In this document: positions 1-8,606 of the stretch, one piece after another
Position numbering within the stretch: the first letter of the stretch is position 1
How the letters are laid out: every line of letters begins with the position of its first letter
Assembly: GCA_019323515.1 (NCBI GenBank)
Contig: JAHWHG010000003.1
Location: 1-64,000 of the forward strand
Reading direction: 5' to 3'
Source of the DNA: Candidatus Woesearchaeota archaeon
GTDB lineage: Archaea > Nanobdellota > Nanobdellia > Woesearchaeales > JAHWHD01
Length of the DNA stretch: 64,000 bases
Translations under genes and position numbers: made by a program
The notes under the pieces: model-generated
The model's database searches: none
The model's input: only the letters and a program-made list of their open reading frames with translations
What the model was told of the DNA's origin: nothing

Positions 1-2
1 AA

Positions 3-1166
3 GAACCAATTTTTGTTAACAAAAAGATTTTACAGTCAAATTATACGCCTGAAACAATATCTCATAGAGATAATCAGATACAACAAATAGCTGACATTTT
101 AGCTCCTGCATTGAGGCAAGAGAAACCTTCTAATCTTTTTATCTATGGTAAAACCGGAACTGGTAAAACTGTTTCGATAAAATATACAACAGGCCAGATT
201 CTTTCTGTTGCTAGCAGAAGGAATATTCCTATTAAGGTACTTTATGTTAACTGTAAGCTAAAAAAGGTTGCAGATACAGAATACAGATTGATTGCTGAAC
301 TTGCTCGTGCTTTTGGGAAAGAGATTCCTGCAACAGGTTTGCCAACTGATGAGGTATATAAGTTGTTTTTTAATGTTCTTGATGAGAAATCTCAAATTGT
401 TATTTTAATACTTGATGAAATAGATCAATTAGTTAAGAAAGCTGGTGATGAAATCCTTTATAATCTAACTAGGATTAATTCTGACTTACACAATGCACAG
501 ATTTCAATAATTGGAATTTCAAACGATTTAATTTTTGCAGATAATCTAGACCCGAGAGTTAAAAGTAGTTTATCCGAAGAGGAATTAGTTTTTCCTCCTT
601 ATAATGCGTTGCAAATTCAGGATATCCTTAGGCAAAGGGCAAATCAAGCGTTTAAAAAGGAAATCCTTGAACAGGGCGTTATCGAAAAATGCGCAGCTTA
701 TGCAGCTCGTGAACATGGTGATGCGAGAAGAGCTCTAGAACTTTTAAGGGTAGCTGGCGAGATAGCTGAAAGAAAAGGTTCTAATCTAGTTCAGATTTCT
801 CATATTGACGATGCTGAGGAAAAGATAGAGAGAGATAGGGTAGTAGATATTGTTCAAACCCAGCCAAAGCAACATAAAGCTACACTCTATTCAATACTTT
901 CAAGTTCAAATAACAATGAATCAATTAATTTTACAGGAGAGGTGTATGAGATTTATAAGAAAATTTGTAATAGAATTGGTTTAAGACCTTTAACCCAAAG
1001 AAGAGTATCTGATGTTATTGGAGAACTTGATATGCTGGGAATTATTAATGCTAAAGTTATTTCAAAAGGGCGATACGGAAGAACTAGAGAAATATCTTTA
1101 GCAGTTCCTACTTCAACAGTGCCCAAAATAAAGAAAATTTTAGAAGATAGTCTTGATTTATCTTAA
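3..1166 (+). CDS. cdc6: Orc1/Cdc6 origin-binding AAA+ ATPase, 5' end outside window
   Basis: Initiator protein that binds replication origins and loads MCM. The frame is open from base 3 with no start codon in the window, and the residues before the first in-frame TTG (111) read TPETISHRDNQI, the expected conserved stretch before the ATPase core, so the N terminus is missing and 111 is not the start. The Walker A motif GKTGTGKT and Walker B motif ILDEID are intact, sensor 1 is in IIGISND, and the GDARRAL sensor 2 region is present. The C-terminal 110 residues or so form the usual winged helix. DP1 follows after 19 bases, so replication genes are grouped. The family call is sure. Whether an origin lies just upstream cannot be seen here. 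Confidence 0.95.
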   Translation, partial: EPIFVNKKILQSNYTPETISHRDNQIQQIADILAPALRQEKPSNLFIYGKTGTGKTVSIKYTTGQILSVASRRNIPIKVLYVNCKLKKVADTEYRLIAELARAFGKEIPATGLPTDEVYKLFFNVLDEKSQIVILILDEIDQLVKKAGDEILYNLTRINSDLHNAQISIIGISNDLIFADNLDPRVKSSLSEEELVFPPYNALQIQDILRQRANQAFKKEILEQGVIEKCAAYAAREHGDARRALELLRVAGEIAERKGSNLVQISHIDDAEEKIERDRVVDIVQTQPKQHKATLYSILSSSNNNESINFTGEVYEIYKKICNRIGLRPLTQRRVSDVIGELDMLGIINAKVISKGRYGRTREISLAVPTSTVPKIKKILEDSLDLS

Positions 1167-1185
1167 CTTATGGTTCTAACTAAAA

Positions 1186-2772
1186 ATGAATCAAGAATTG
1201 TTATTAATGAAAAGAGAAATTGTAAATTATCTATTAGACAGAAATATTCTAGTAAGTTCAGAATTTTTAGAAAAACTTACGGCTTCGCAGGATCAGAGAA
1301 AGATTAATAATCTAATTTCAACCATTAAATCTTCTGATGATGTTTTTATACTGGATTCAGAATTAAATAATCCTACTCTTTTTGGTTTGTTATCAGATAA
1401 TGAATTTAGCAGTTATCAGAAAGATTCTGAGTGTAGTGACGTTATTGAAAATAGTACTAACGTAAATAATATCTCTAATGGAGATTCCAAGGGTATAGTT
1501 CAATTCAAAGGTAACATTAAAGTTTTATTCTCTTATAATAAACCTTCAAAAAAACGTAAGGTTCAAGATTTTGTGGATTATTTTTGTAATAGATATAAAA
1601 CGATTGAAAAGTTTTTAAAACAACGAAGCGAATTACAAGGTGTTACTTCTATAAGTAGAATAAAGAATAAGAAGGATAAGGAAAAAGTAGCATTAATTGG
1701 AATTGTAAGTGAAAAAGAGTTTACAAGGAAAAATAATAATATAATACTTACAATTGAAGATTTAACAGGTTCGATTAAGGTATTAGTTAATAAAAATAGG
1801 CCTGATCTCTATGAAATAGCTAAAGATATAGTTCTTGATGAAATTATCGGAGTGGTTGGTGCAAATGGAGAAAATATAGTATTTTCTAATAATTTGTTAT
1901 TACCTGATATTCCTCTTAATCTTGAGTTAAAGAAGTCTCCTGAAAAAGGTTATGCAATCTTTCTCTCTGACTTGCACGTCGGTTCTAATATGTTTTTAGA
2001 AGATGATTTTAATAAATTTCTTAAATGGATTAATTGTGAATTAGGAGATGATGTGCAAAAGAATATTGCAAGGAATGTTAAATATTTATTTATTGCAGGG
2101 GATTTAATTGATGGCGTAGGAATATATCCAGGTCAGGAAGATGAACTTGTGATTAAAGACGTATATATGCAATATGAAAGATGTGCTGAGTTTCTTAGTA
2201 AGATTCCTAAAGATATACAAATAATTATCTGTCCTGGTAATCACGATGCTATGAGAATTGCTGAACCTCAACTTCCTCTCTATAAGGATTTTGCTAAAGC
2301 TATTTGGGAATTGCCTAATTGTATTCTTGTTAGCAATCCTTCATTAATAAATATTGATGCATCTGAAAACTTTCCCGGGTTTAATGTTTTACTTTATCAT
2401 GGATTCTCATTTGATTATTTTATTGCAAATGTTGATAGTATAAGAAATAATGGGGGATATGACAAGCCTGAGTTAATCATGAAATTCTTGATGAGGAGGA
2501 GGCACTTAGCTCCTACGCATAAATCAACTCTTTATATCCCTGACTCCGAAATAGATTCTTTAGTAATTAACCCTATACCTGATTTTTTTGTTGCAGGGCA
2601 CATACATAAAACTTCAGTCTCAAAATATAGAAATGTAACTTTAATTTGTGGGAGTTGTTGGCAAGGGAAAACTTCATTTCAGGAAAAGGTTGGACATCAT
2701 CCAGAACCTAGCAGGGTCCCTGTTGTAGATTTACAAACCAGGGCTGTTAGAATACTTAAATTTGGTAATTAA
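1186..2772 (+). CDS. polB: DNA polymerase D small subunit DP1 (3'-5' exonuclease)
   Basis: Proofreading subunit of the archaeal replicative polymerase PolD. Residues 168-240 or so form an OB fold (VALIGIVSEKEF start), and the second half is a calcineurin-like phosphoesterase with every metal motif visible: SDLHVGS near 262, AGDLIDG near 305, CPGNHD at 349-354, YHGFSFD near 404 and AGHIHK near 470. The His in GNHD and the paired Asp residues are the known catalytic and metal ligands of this family. At 528 residues it is shorter than many euryarchaeal DP1 proteins, mostly in the N-terminal linker. It lies 2 bases before the large-subunit gene, and the two are surely co-translated. Confidence 0.96.
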   Translation: MNQELLLMKREIVNYLLDRNILVSSEFLEKLTASQDQRKINNLISTIKSSDDVFILDSELNNPTLFGLLSDNEFSSYQKDSECSDVIENSTNVNNISNGDSKGIVQFKGNIKVLFSYNKPSKKRKVQDFVDYFCNRYKTIEKFLKQRSELQGVTSISRIKNKKDKEKVALIGIVSEKEFTRKNNNIILTIEDLTGSIKVLVNKNRPDLYEIAKDIVLDEIIGVVGANGENIVFSNNLLLPDIPLNLELKKSPEKGYAIFLSDLHVGSNMFLEDDFNKFLKWINCELGDDVQKNIARNVKYLFIAGDLIDGVGIYPGQEDELVIKDVYMQYERCAEFLSKIPKDIQIIICPGNHDAMRIAEPQLPLYKDFAKAIWELPNCILVSNPSLINIDASENFPGFNVLLYHGFSFDYFIANVDSIRNNGGYDKPELIMKFLMRRRHLAPTHKSTLYIPDSEIDSLVINPIPDFFVAGHIHKTSVSKYRNVTLICGSCWQGKTSFQEKVGHHPEPSRVPVVDLQTRAVRILKFGN

Positions 2773-2774
2773 AA

Positions 2775-5700
2775 ATGAGTCAAGCTTCAGATATAATGAA
2801 AAAGTATTTTAATCACTTAAATACTGAAGTCAGAAATGCATTTGATATAGCTAGTAAAGCTAGAAGTAAAAATTATGACCCTGAAAATTCTGTTGAAGTT
2901 TTTCTTGCAAAAAATATGGCTGAAAGAGTAATTGGTATAATTTCTATTGTTGCACCGCAATTAGTGGGGAGTGGTGCAAATGAAAGGATATTAGAATTAG
3001 AAAAAGAGTATAATATTCTTGATTGGAGAGTTGCATTGACAATTGCTGGTGAGATAGCTCAACAAAAATTTTGTAAGTTTGAGGATAAATTAAAAGCAAT
3101 GGAAGTTGGTATAAGAGTTGGTTTAGCTTATCTTACTCTTGGTACTGTTACAGCACCATTGGAAGGTTTTACACAATTGAAAATTAAGAAACGAATTGAT
3201 AATGGAAAAGAGTATTTCGCTTTATATTATTCTGGACCTATACGTGCAGCCGGAGGGACGGCAGCTGCTGTATCTGTATTGATTGCTGATTACGTAAGAG
3301 TTGTTATGGGTTATGAAGCATATGATCCTACTGAAAAAGAGGTATTAAGATCTGCTAGAGAGGTTGAGGATTATCATGAAAGGGTTACTAACCTTCAATA
3401 TCACCCTTCAGAGGATGAGATTAAGTTCTTGGCTCAACATCTTCCAGTGCAGATACATGGAGACCCTTCAGAAAAGATAGAAGTATCAAATTATAAAGAT
3501 TTGAAGAGGATTGAAACTAATTTAATTAGAGGAGGATTTTGTTTAGTTATGGCAGAGGCTTTAGCGCAGAAAGCGAAGAAGGTTGGTGCACAGTTGGACA
3601 AGTGGGGCAATGATATGAATCTGGCTCATTGGGCGTGGCTGAATGATTTCCTTACACTTCAAAAGAAAATTAAAGCTAAAGGTCAAACTGGTGGTTCTTC
3701 TAAAGATGAGAAACCAAAGATAACTCCAGATTATACCTTTATCTCAGATTTAGTTGCAGGTAGGCCTGTTTTGACATATCCTCTCAGAAGCGGTGGTTTT
3801 AGATTGAGATATGGCAGGGCAAGAACTTCGGGTTACTCTGGACAGTGCGTTCACCCTGCAACAATGCACGTTCTTAATGATTTTATTGCTGTTGGAACTC
3901 AACTTAAAGTAGAACGTCCAGGGAAGGGTGCTGCTTTTACACCTTGTGATTTAATTGAAGGTCCAATTGTAAAGTTAAAGGATGGCTCTGTTTTGATGTT
4001 AGAGAATGAAGCACTTGCAAAGCAATATAAATCTCAAATCCAAGAGGTTTTATTTTTAGGTGATGCTTTGATTAATTACGGAGATTTCTTGAACAGGGCT
4101 CATATTTTAGTTCCACCTGGATATTGCGAGGAGTGGTGGATTCAGGAAGTTGAAAAAGCAACTGTAAATCTTTTTGGGACAATTGATTATGATAAACTTT
4201 CTGAATTTACAGAGATTGAAAGCGATATTATTGAAAATATTTTTACTGATTTCTTTAAGACTAAACCTAACCCAACCCATGCTTTTATTTTATCTAAAAA
4301 ACTTAATGTACCTTTACATCCTTTTTATACTTATCATTGGAAGGATATTTCAGCAGATGATTTTGTTTATTTTATTAATTGGCTAAAAAATGCCGATGTA
4401 AAAAAGGAAGGTTATGAAATAAATAAAGTTATATTAAGACAAGATAGTAAAGGTAAGAGGATTCTCGAATTGCTCGGAGTACCACATGCATTTGTAAATA
4501 ATGAATATGTCGTTTTAGATAAAATCCATGGCTCTGGTTTATTTTATAATCTTGGAGGGTTTAGATTTACTGATGATTATATTAAATCTATTGATAAGGA
4601 CGCTTCAGTTCTGGGATTAATCAATAAAATTTCTGAAGTTAAGATTAAAGATAAGTCTGGTGTTTATATTGGGGCGAGGATGGGAAGACCTGAGAAAGCC
4701 AAAATGAGAAAGTTAACGGGTTCCCCACAGGTCCTTTTTCCTGTTGGAAATGAGGGTGGGAGATTACGATGTTTTCAGAGTGCATTAGAAAAAGGCAAAA
4801 TTCGAAGTGATTTTCCTCTTTATTCATGTGATAAATGCAAAAAAAACTTTATCTATCAAGTATGTCCGGAATGTGGTAACCCCACTAGGCAACTTTATTA
4901 TTGCAGAGTTTGTGGGGATATGTTTGATGAAGAATGTAAACAGCATGGAATGAATTTAGTATATAAAAAACAAGATATTGACATAAAATATTATTTTAAT
5001 AAAAGTCTTGAGATTCTTGGAATGAAGGTATTTCCAGATCTTATCAAAGGCGTAAGAGGCACTAGTGGAAAGGACCATATACCTGAGAATTTAGTTAAGG
5101 GAATTTTGAGGGCTAAACATAATTTATTTGTCAATAAAGATGGCACCTTGAGATATGATGCTAGTGAAATAGGAATTACGCATTTTAAACCTAAAGAGAT
5201 AAGGACCAGTATAGAAAAATTAAGAGAATTGGGTTATGATTTAGATATTGATGGAAGACCTTTAGAGAATGAAAATCAGATTTTGGAAATTAAACCACAA
5301 GACATCATATTACCTTGTTGCCCCGTATCCCCAGAAGAACCAGCTGATGTAGTTTTTTTTAGAGCTACAAAATTTTTAGATGAGTTAATGGTTAGTCTGT
5401 ATGGGTTAAATCCTTTTTATAACCTTAGTTCTAAAGATGATTTAGTTGGGCATTTAGCTATTGGTCTTGCACCGCATACTAGTGCAGGTACTTTAGTAAG
5501 AATCATTGGTTTTTCGCAGACACAAGGTTTTTTAGCACATCCCATGGTGCATGCTGCAATGAGGCGCGATTGTGATGGTGATGAATCATGTATATTATTG
5601 TTAATGGATGCATTTCTTAATTTTTCTAAAAAATATCTTTCAACGAGCAGGGGTTCTACGATGGATGCACCTTTAGTATTAACTTCTGTTCTTGATCCGT

Positions 5701-6317
5701 CTGGAATTGATGATATGGCTTTTGATATAGATATTGTATGGAAGTATCCTTTAGAATTTTATGAAGCGTGCAGTGATTATAAAATGCCTTGGGATATTAA
5801 GGTTAAGATAATCAAACACGTTTTGGGCACTCCAGAACAATACGAAGGCATGGGGTTTACACATGATACGGATAATATAAATGCTGGTGTGCTCTGTTCT
5901 TCTTATAAGACCTTGCCTTCAATGGAAGATAAACTTAAGCACCAGATGGATGTTGCTGTTAAGTTGAGAGCTGTTGATGAAAGTGATGTTGCTAGACTAG
6001 TAATCGAAAAACATTTTATAAGAGATACCAAAGGGAACTTAAGGAAGTTTTCACAGCAGTCATTTAGATGCGTTAATTGTAATGAAATCTACAGAAGACC
6101 TCCTTTATCTGGGAAGTGTACATGCGGTGGAAGGATTATATTTACTATCTCTGAAGGTTCTATTGTAAAATATCTTGAGCCTTCACTTAGTCTAGCGAAG
6201 AAGTATAATGTTCCTGCTTTTCTGCAGCAATCACTCGAATTAACAAAGAGGAGAATTGAAGGTGTTTTTGGAAAAGAGCATGAAATACAGGAAGGTTTAG
6301 GTAAGTGGTTTGGTTAA
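2775..6317 (+). CDS. polC: DNA polymerase D large subunit DP2 (catalytic)
   Basis: Catalytic subunit of PolD, with the two-barrel fold related to RNA polymerase. The active-site motif RRDCDGDE is present with Asp932, Asp934 and Asp936. The glycine-rich GPIRAAGGTAAA segment near 155 and the GGFRLRYGRAR segment near 343 are typical of the family. Zinc-binding Cys pairs lie at about 682-730 (CDKC, CPEC, CRVC) and again near 1100 (CVNC, CTCGG). At 1180 residues it is a normal length and carries no intein, although DP2 is a common intein host. It is the last gene of the orc1-DP1-DP2 run and ends 4 bases inside the 3' end of the convergent DUF424 gene. Confidence 0.97.
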   Translation: MSQASDIMKKYFNHLNTEVRNAFDIASKARSKNYDPENSVEVFLAKNMAERVIGIISIVAPQLVGSGANERILELEKEYNILDWRVALTIAGEIAQQKFCKFEDKLKAMEVGIRVGLAYLTLGTVTAPLEGFTQLKIKKRIDNGKEYFALYYSGPIRAAGGTAAAVSVLIADYVRVVMGYEAYDPTEKEVLRSAREVEDYHERVTNLQYHPSEDEIKFLAQHLPVQIHGDPSEKIEVSNYKDLKRIETNLIRGGFCLVMAEALAQKAKKVGAQLDKWGNDMNLAHWAWLNDFLTLQKKIKAKGQTGGSSKDEKPKITPDYTFISDLVAGRPVLTYPLRSGGFRLRYGRARTSGYSGQCVHPATMHVLNDFIAVGTQLKVERPGKGAAFTPCDLIEGPIVKLKDGSVLMLENEALAKQYKSQIQEVLFLGDALINYGDFLNRAHILVPPGYCEEWWIQEVEKATVNLFGTIDYDKLSEFTEIESDIIENIFTDFFKTKPNPTHAFILSKKLNVPLHPFYTYHWKDISADDFVYFINWLKNADVKKEGYEINKVILRQDSKGKRILELLGVPHAFVNNEYVVLDKIHGSGLFYNLGGFRFTDDYIKSIDKDASVLGLINKISEVKIKDKSGVYIGARMGRPEKAKMRKLTGSPQVLFPVGNEGGRLRCFQSALEKGKIRSDFPLYSCDKCKKNFIYQVCPECGNPTRQLYYCRVCGDMFDEECKQHGMNLVYKKQDIDIKYYFNKSLEILGMKVFPDLIKGVRGTSGKDHIPENLVKGILRAKHNLFVNKDGTLRYDASEIGITHFKPKEIRTSIEKLRELGYDLDIDGRPLENENQILEIKPQDIILPCCPVSPEEPADVVFFRATKFLDELMVSLYGLNPFYNLSSKDDLVGHLAIGLAPHTSAGTLVRIIGFSQTQGFLAHPMVHAAMRRDCDGDESCILLLMDAFLNFSKKYLSTSRGSTMDAPLVLTSVLDPSGIDDMAFDIDIVWKYPLEFYEACSDYKMPWDIKVKIIKHVLGTPEQYEGMGFTHDTDNINAGVLCSSYKTLPSMEDKLKHQMDVAVKLRAVDESDVARLVIEKHFIRDTKGNLRKFSQQSFRCVNCNEIYRRPPLSGKCTCGGRIIFTISEGSIVKYLEPSLSLAKKYNVPAFLQQSLELTKRRIEGVFGKEHEIQEGLGKWFG

Positions 6318-6616
6318 TCTTCTCTTATTATCATTGCCTGAGCATGAGGTACTCCGGATATTTTAATAATATGATCTTTATCTATAATCCCAAGATTAAG
6401 AAAGAATTGTATTGATTTTTTTCCTATAATATTTAGTAGGTATGCTTCTTTGATTATTTCTTTAATCTCAGATTCTGTTTTTTCTTCACCATTGTAGAAA
6501 TCAGAGGTAAGATCAAGCTGTAAATCATCCTGTTCAAACTTTTTTCCTAATAAATCAGAATCGCAGATTGCAATTATTACTTTGCCTTCATGCGTTACAT
6601 GCTTTTTAACAATCAT
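6314..6616 (-). CDS. DUF424 family protein
   Basis: Small archaeal protein of unknown biochemical role whose gene often accompanies translation factor genes. Typical family segments are visible: the N-terminal VKKHVTHEG strand, AICDSDLLGKKFEQ, DFYNGE near 50, and the closing ISGVPHAQAMII. I start it at ATG 6616, one base after the aIF2-beta stop; a longer in-frame start at 6652 would overlap that gene by 35 bases and adds residues not seen in the family. It is co-transcribed with aIF2-beta. The family assignment is firm. The function is not known to me. Confidence 0.85.
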   Translation of the reverse strand: MIVKKHVTHEGKVIIAICDSDLLGKKFEQDDLQLDLTSDFYNGEEKTESEIKEIIKEAYLLNIIGKKSIQFFLNLGIIDKDHIIKISGVPHAQAMIIRED

Positions 6617-6617
6617 T

Positions 6618-7025
6618 TTAAATCTTAGATTTAATAGCATATTTAGCGCCACATGCTAAGCATCTTAGAAATGTGGCATTATTTTCAACAATTATTTTTG
6701 TATCGGGCTTTCCACATTCAAAACATAATACATATTCCTTAGCATATTTTGATATCTTTTCGTTTACCATTGAAGCTGAAACTTTTGCACCTATAATTAA
6801 CATGTTTCCATTCGTTTGTGCAGGGGCTGCTAATTCTTTTGTAAGGAATTTAATGAGATGATTAGGTTCTCTGTGCAATGTATCTATTATCTGGTTGAAG
6901 TTAGTGATAATTGTCTTATTCCCTTGAACATGGCCTCTTGCTTTAGGGATTTCAAAACGTTCCTTTTCAATTACAGTATCGGGGAGCTCGTCACGAGCCT
7001 TTTTCAATAGTTTTTTATAGTCCAT
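6618..7025 (-). CDS. eif2b: Translation initiation factor aIF2 subunit beta
   Basis: Beta subunit of the aIF2 trimer that brings initiator Met-tRNA to the small ribosomal subunit. At 135 residues it has the family layout: an N-terminal helix (DYKKLLKKARDELP), a central alpha-beta domain (TIITNFNQI, then REPNHLIKFLTKEL), and a C-terminal zinc ribbon with Cys101, Cys104, Cys122 and Cys125 (CFECGKPDT and CLACGAK). A TATA box at 7049-7057 lies 23 bases before ATG, so the mRNA is probably leaderless. The gene is divergent from the SpoIIM-like gene and is followed after 1 base by DUF424. Confidence 0.97.
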   Translation of the reverse strand: MDYKKLLKKARDELPDTVIEKERFEIPKARGHVQGNKTIITNFNQIIDTLHREPNHLIKFLTKELAAPAQTNGNMLIIGAKVSASMVNEKISKYAKEYVLCFECGKPDTKIIVENNATFLRCLACGAKYAIKSKI

Positions 7026-7048
7026 ATCTACTTAGAACTTTTGAGTTG

Positions 7049-7057
7049 TTTATAAAT
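7049..7057 (-). promoter_or_regulatory. TATA box of aIF2-beta
   Basis: The sequence TTTATAAAT (palindromic apart from its last base pair) ends 23 bases upstream of ATG 7025, the spacing expected for a leaderless archaeal transcript. No ribosome-binding site lies between. Confidence 0.65.
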
Positions 7058-7093
7058 CTATTGCTTGTTATTAATATATTTATTATCATAAAG

Positions 7094-7109
7094 TATTTAA
7101 ATAGGTATT
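7094..7109 (+). promoter_or_regulatory. TATA box of SpoIIM-like gene with TAGGTATT motif
   Basis: TATTTAAATA at 7094-7103 lies 24 bases before ATG 7128. It overlaps TAGGTATT (7102-7109), the same octamer that flanks the TBP promoter at 11252-11280. A shared operator is possible but not shown. Confidence 0.45.
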
Positions 7110-7127
7110 CTTAAGTATATTTTAAAG

Positions 7128-7949
7128 ATGGTGATAGAGTCTATAGTGAATCCCTTTAAAGCAAGGAAAAAACCTTATGTCATGTTCTTTATTGGGTTTG
7201 TATATTCGTCTTTAGCTTTATTCTTAGCTATGTGGATTTTTGAGAGTCATGCTGATCTTGTTACTGTGTTTTTGACTGTGATGGCTTCCATGCCATTTTT
7301 TTATTTTACTATAAAAAATGAGGGTGATGATTCTGTAAAACTCTTAAACGAACGGAAATTATTCAAGGCACATTGGAAAACTCTTTCAACCTTACTTTTT
7401 TTGTTTTTAGGGATGGTTGTGTCATTTTCATTTTGGTATGTAATATTCCCTAGTGCTTTAGCAGCAAAAGTTTTTAGTGTACAGGCGCAAACTATTATTA
7501 ACCTTAACCAGCATATATCAGGTAATGCTGTATCTTCTTTGACTGTTTTATCACGTATTTTTTTTAATAATGTTAAAGTTTTAGTTTTTTGTGTATTATT
7601 TTCATTTATTTATGGTTTAGGCGCTGTATTTATTTTAACATGGAATGCATCAGTAATAGCAGTTGCCATTGGAAACATGATCAAGAATAAGTTAACTAGT
7701 GCTTCTGTGATTGGAGCTGTATCATACGGATTAGGTAGGTATTTATTACACGGATTACCTGAGATTGCTGCTTATTTTGTTGGGGGTTTAGCTGGCGGGA
7801 TTATATCTGTAGCGGTAGTCAATTATAAATTTGGTAGCAAGAAGTTTGAAAAGATTCTTTTTGATTCATCAGAATTACTTTTATTGGCTATCTTAATCTT
7901 AGGAGTTGCAGCTTTGCTAGAGGTCTATGTTACACCATTATTATTTTAA
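7128..7949 (+). CDS. SpoIIM/DUF95-family integral membrane protein
   Basis: Polytopic membrane protein of the stage II sporulation protein M family, which is widespread in non-sporulating bacteria and archaea and of unclear function. I see about six hydrophobic spans, and the diagnostic segment GLPEIAAYFVGGLAGG is at about 208-223, preceded by LLH. The 273-residue length is slightly above the archaeal norm because of an extra hydrophobic N-terminal pair. It stands alone on + between divergent aIF2-beta and the convergent RPA-like gene, whose stop is 2 bases away. Translation is probably leaderless from ATG 7128. Confidence 0.8.
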   Translation: MVIESIVNPFKARKKPYVMFFIGFVYSSLALFLAMWIFESHADLVTVFLTVMASMPFFYFTIKNEGDDSVKLLNERKLFKAHWKTLSTLLFLFLGMVVSFSFWYVIFPSALAAKVFSVQAQTIINLNQHISGNAVSSLTVLSRIFFNNVKVLVFCVLFSFIYGLGAVFILTWNASVIAVAIGNMIKNKLTSASVIGAVSYGLGRYLLHGLPEIAAYFVGGLAGGIISVAVVNYKFGSKKFEKILFDSSELLLLAILILGVAALLEVYVTPLLF

Positions 7950-7950
7950 A

Positions 7951-8589
7951 TTATTCTAAAACTTTCACTTTATTTGGAGATATTTCAAATATTTCTCCTT
8001 GAATCAATAATTTCTTTATCATATCTTCACAAGTGTTCACTTTTGAAAATTTAATAACTTCTTCTATGTCAGCACCAGTGCCTAGGTCTATTCTTCTTAT
8101 TGTATCTATTACTTTATCGTAATCTGATAAATGCTTTTGATTCTCCATTTCATTTTCTTCAACCCCTTCTGTTTCTTCAGGTGGTTCTGAATTTAAAGTA
8201 TCAATTCCAAGTTCTTTTTTTCTCACTAAAAACCATCCTTGACTTATCTTTCTAATTATTTCGAGCGCGATATAAGTTTCTTGATTGAATTTTCTTGGTT
8301 TTCCTATTACTAGTACCAAATCGCCTATATTAATTTCTTTAAATTTGCTTATCTCTGAGAAATCTCTGATGCTTATCTCTGCAGTTGTATCATCAATCAT
8401 TACAAAGTTTTGTGAATCTGTTGGGAGCGACTTTGAAATTACTGTACCTATTAGATTGACTCTGCTAAGTTTTAATCCATCTTCTCTAATTACGTAACTT
8501 GGATCCCAGCCTTCTCCTTTAACATACTCACCAAAAGTTATACTTTGGATGGTTGTTTTGATTGCAGTTTGTCTTTGAAATTCGGCCAT
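7951..8589 (-). CDS. RPA32-like OB-fold ssDNA-binding protein
   Basis: Predicted single-stranded DNA-binding protein related to the small RPA subunit. An OB fold covers about residues 40-115 (RVNLIGTVISKSL, then FVMIDDTTAEISIRDF and IGDLVLVIGKPRKF). An acidic linker follows (PPEETEGVEENE), then a C-terminal winged-helix-like domain from about 155 to 212, as in RPA32-type proteins. The gene is 17 bases downstream of mcm on the same strand, so it is probably part of the replication fork operon. A second, RPA41-like protein is encoded at 52036. Exact subfamily is uncertain. Confidence 0.75.
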   Translation of the reverse strand: MAEFQRQTAIKTTIQSITFGEYVKGEGWDPSYVIREDGLKLSRVNLIGTVISKSLPTDSQNFVMIDDTTAEISIRDFSEISKFKEINIGDLVLVIGKPRKFNQETYIALEIIRKISQGWFLVRKKELGIDTLNSEPPEETEGVEENEMENQKHLSDYDKVIDTIRRIDLGTGADIEEVIKFSKVNTCEDMIKKLLIQGEIFEISPNKVKVLE

Positions 8590-8606
8590 TTTAAATTCTT
8601 ATGTTT

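Noticed and set aside
2775..6317. Possible intein in DP2
   Set aside because: The frame is a normal 1180 residues and the family motifs run through without a Hint-type insertion. The same holds for MCM and RadA.
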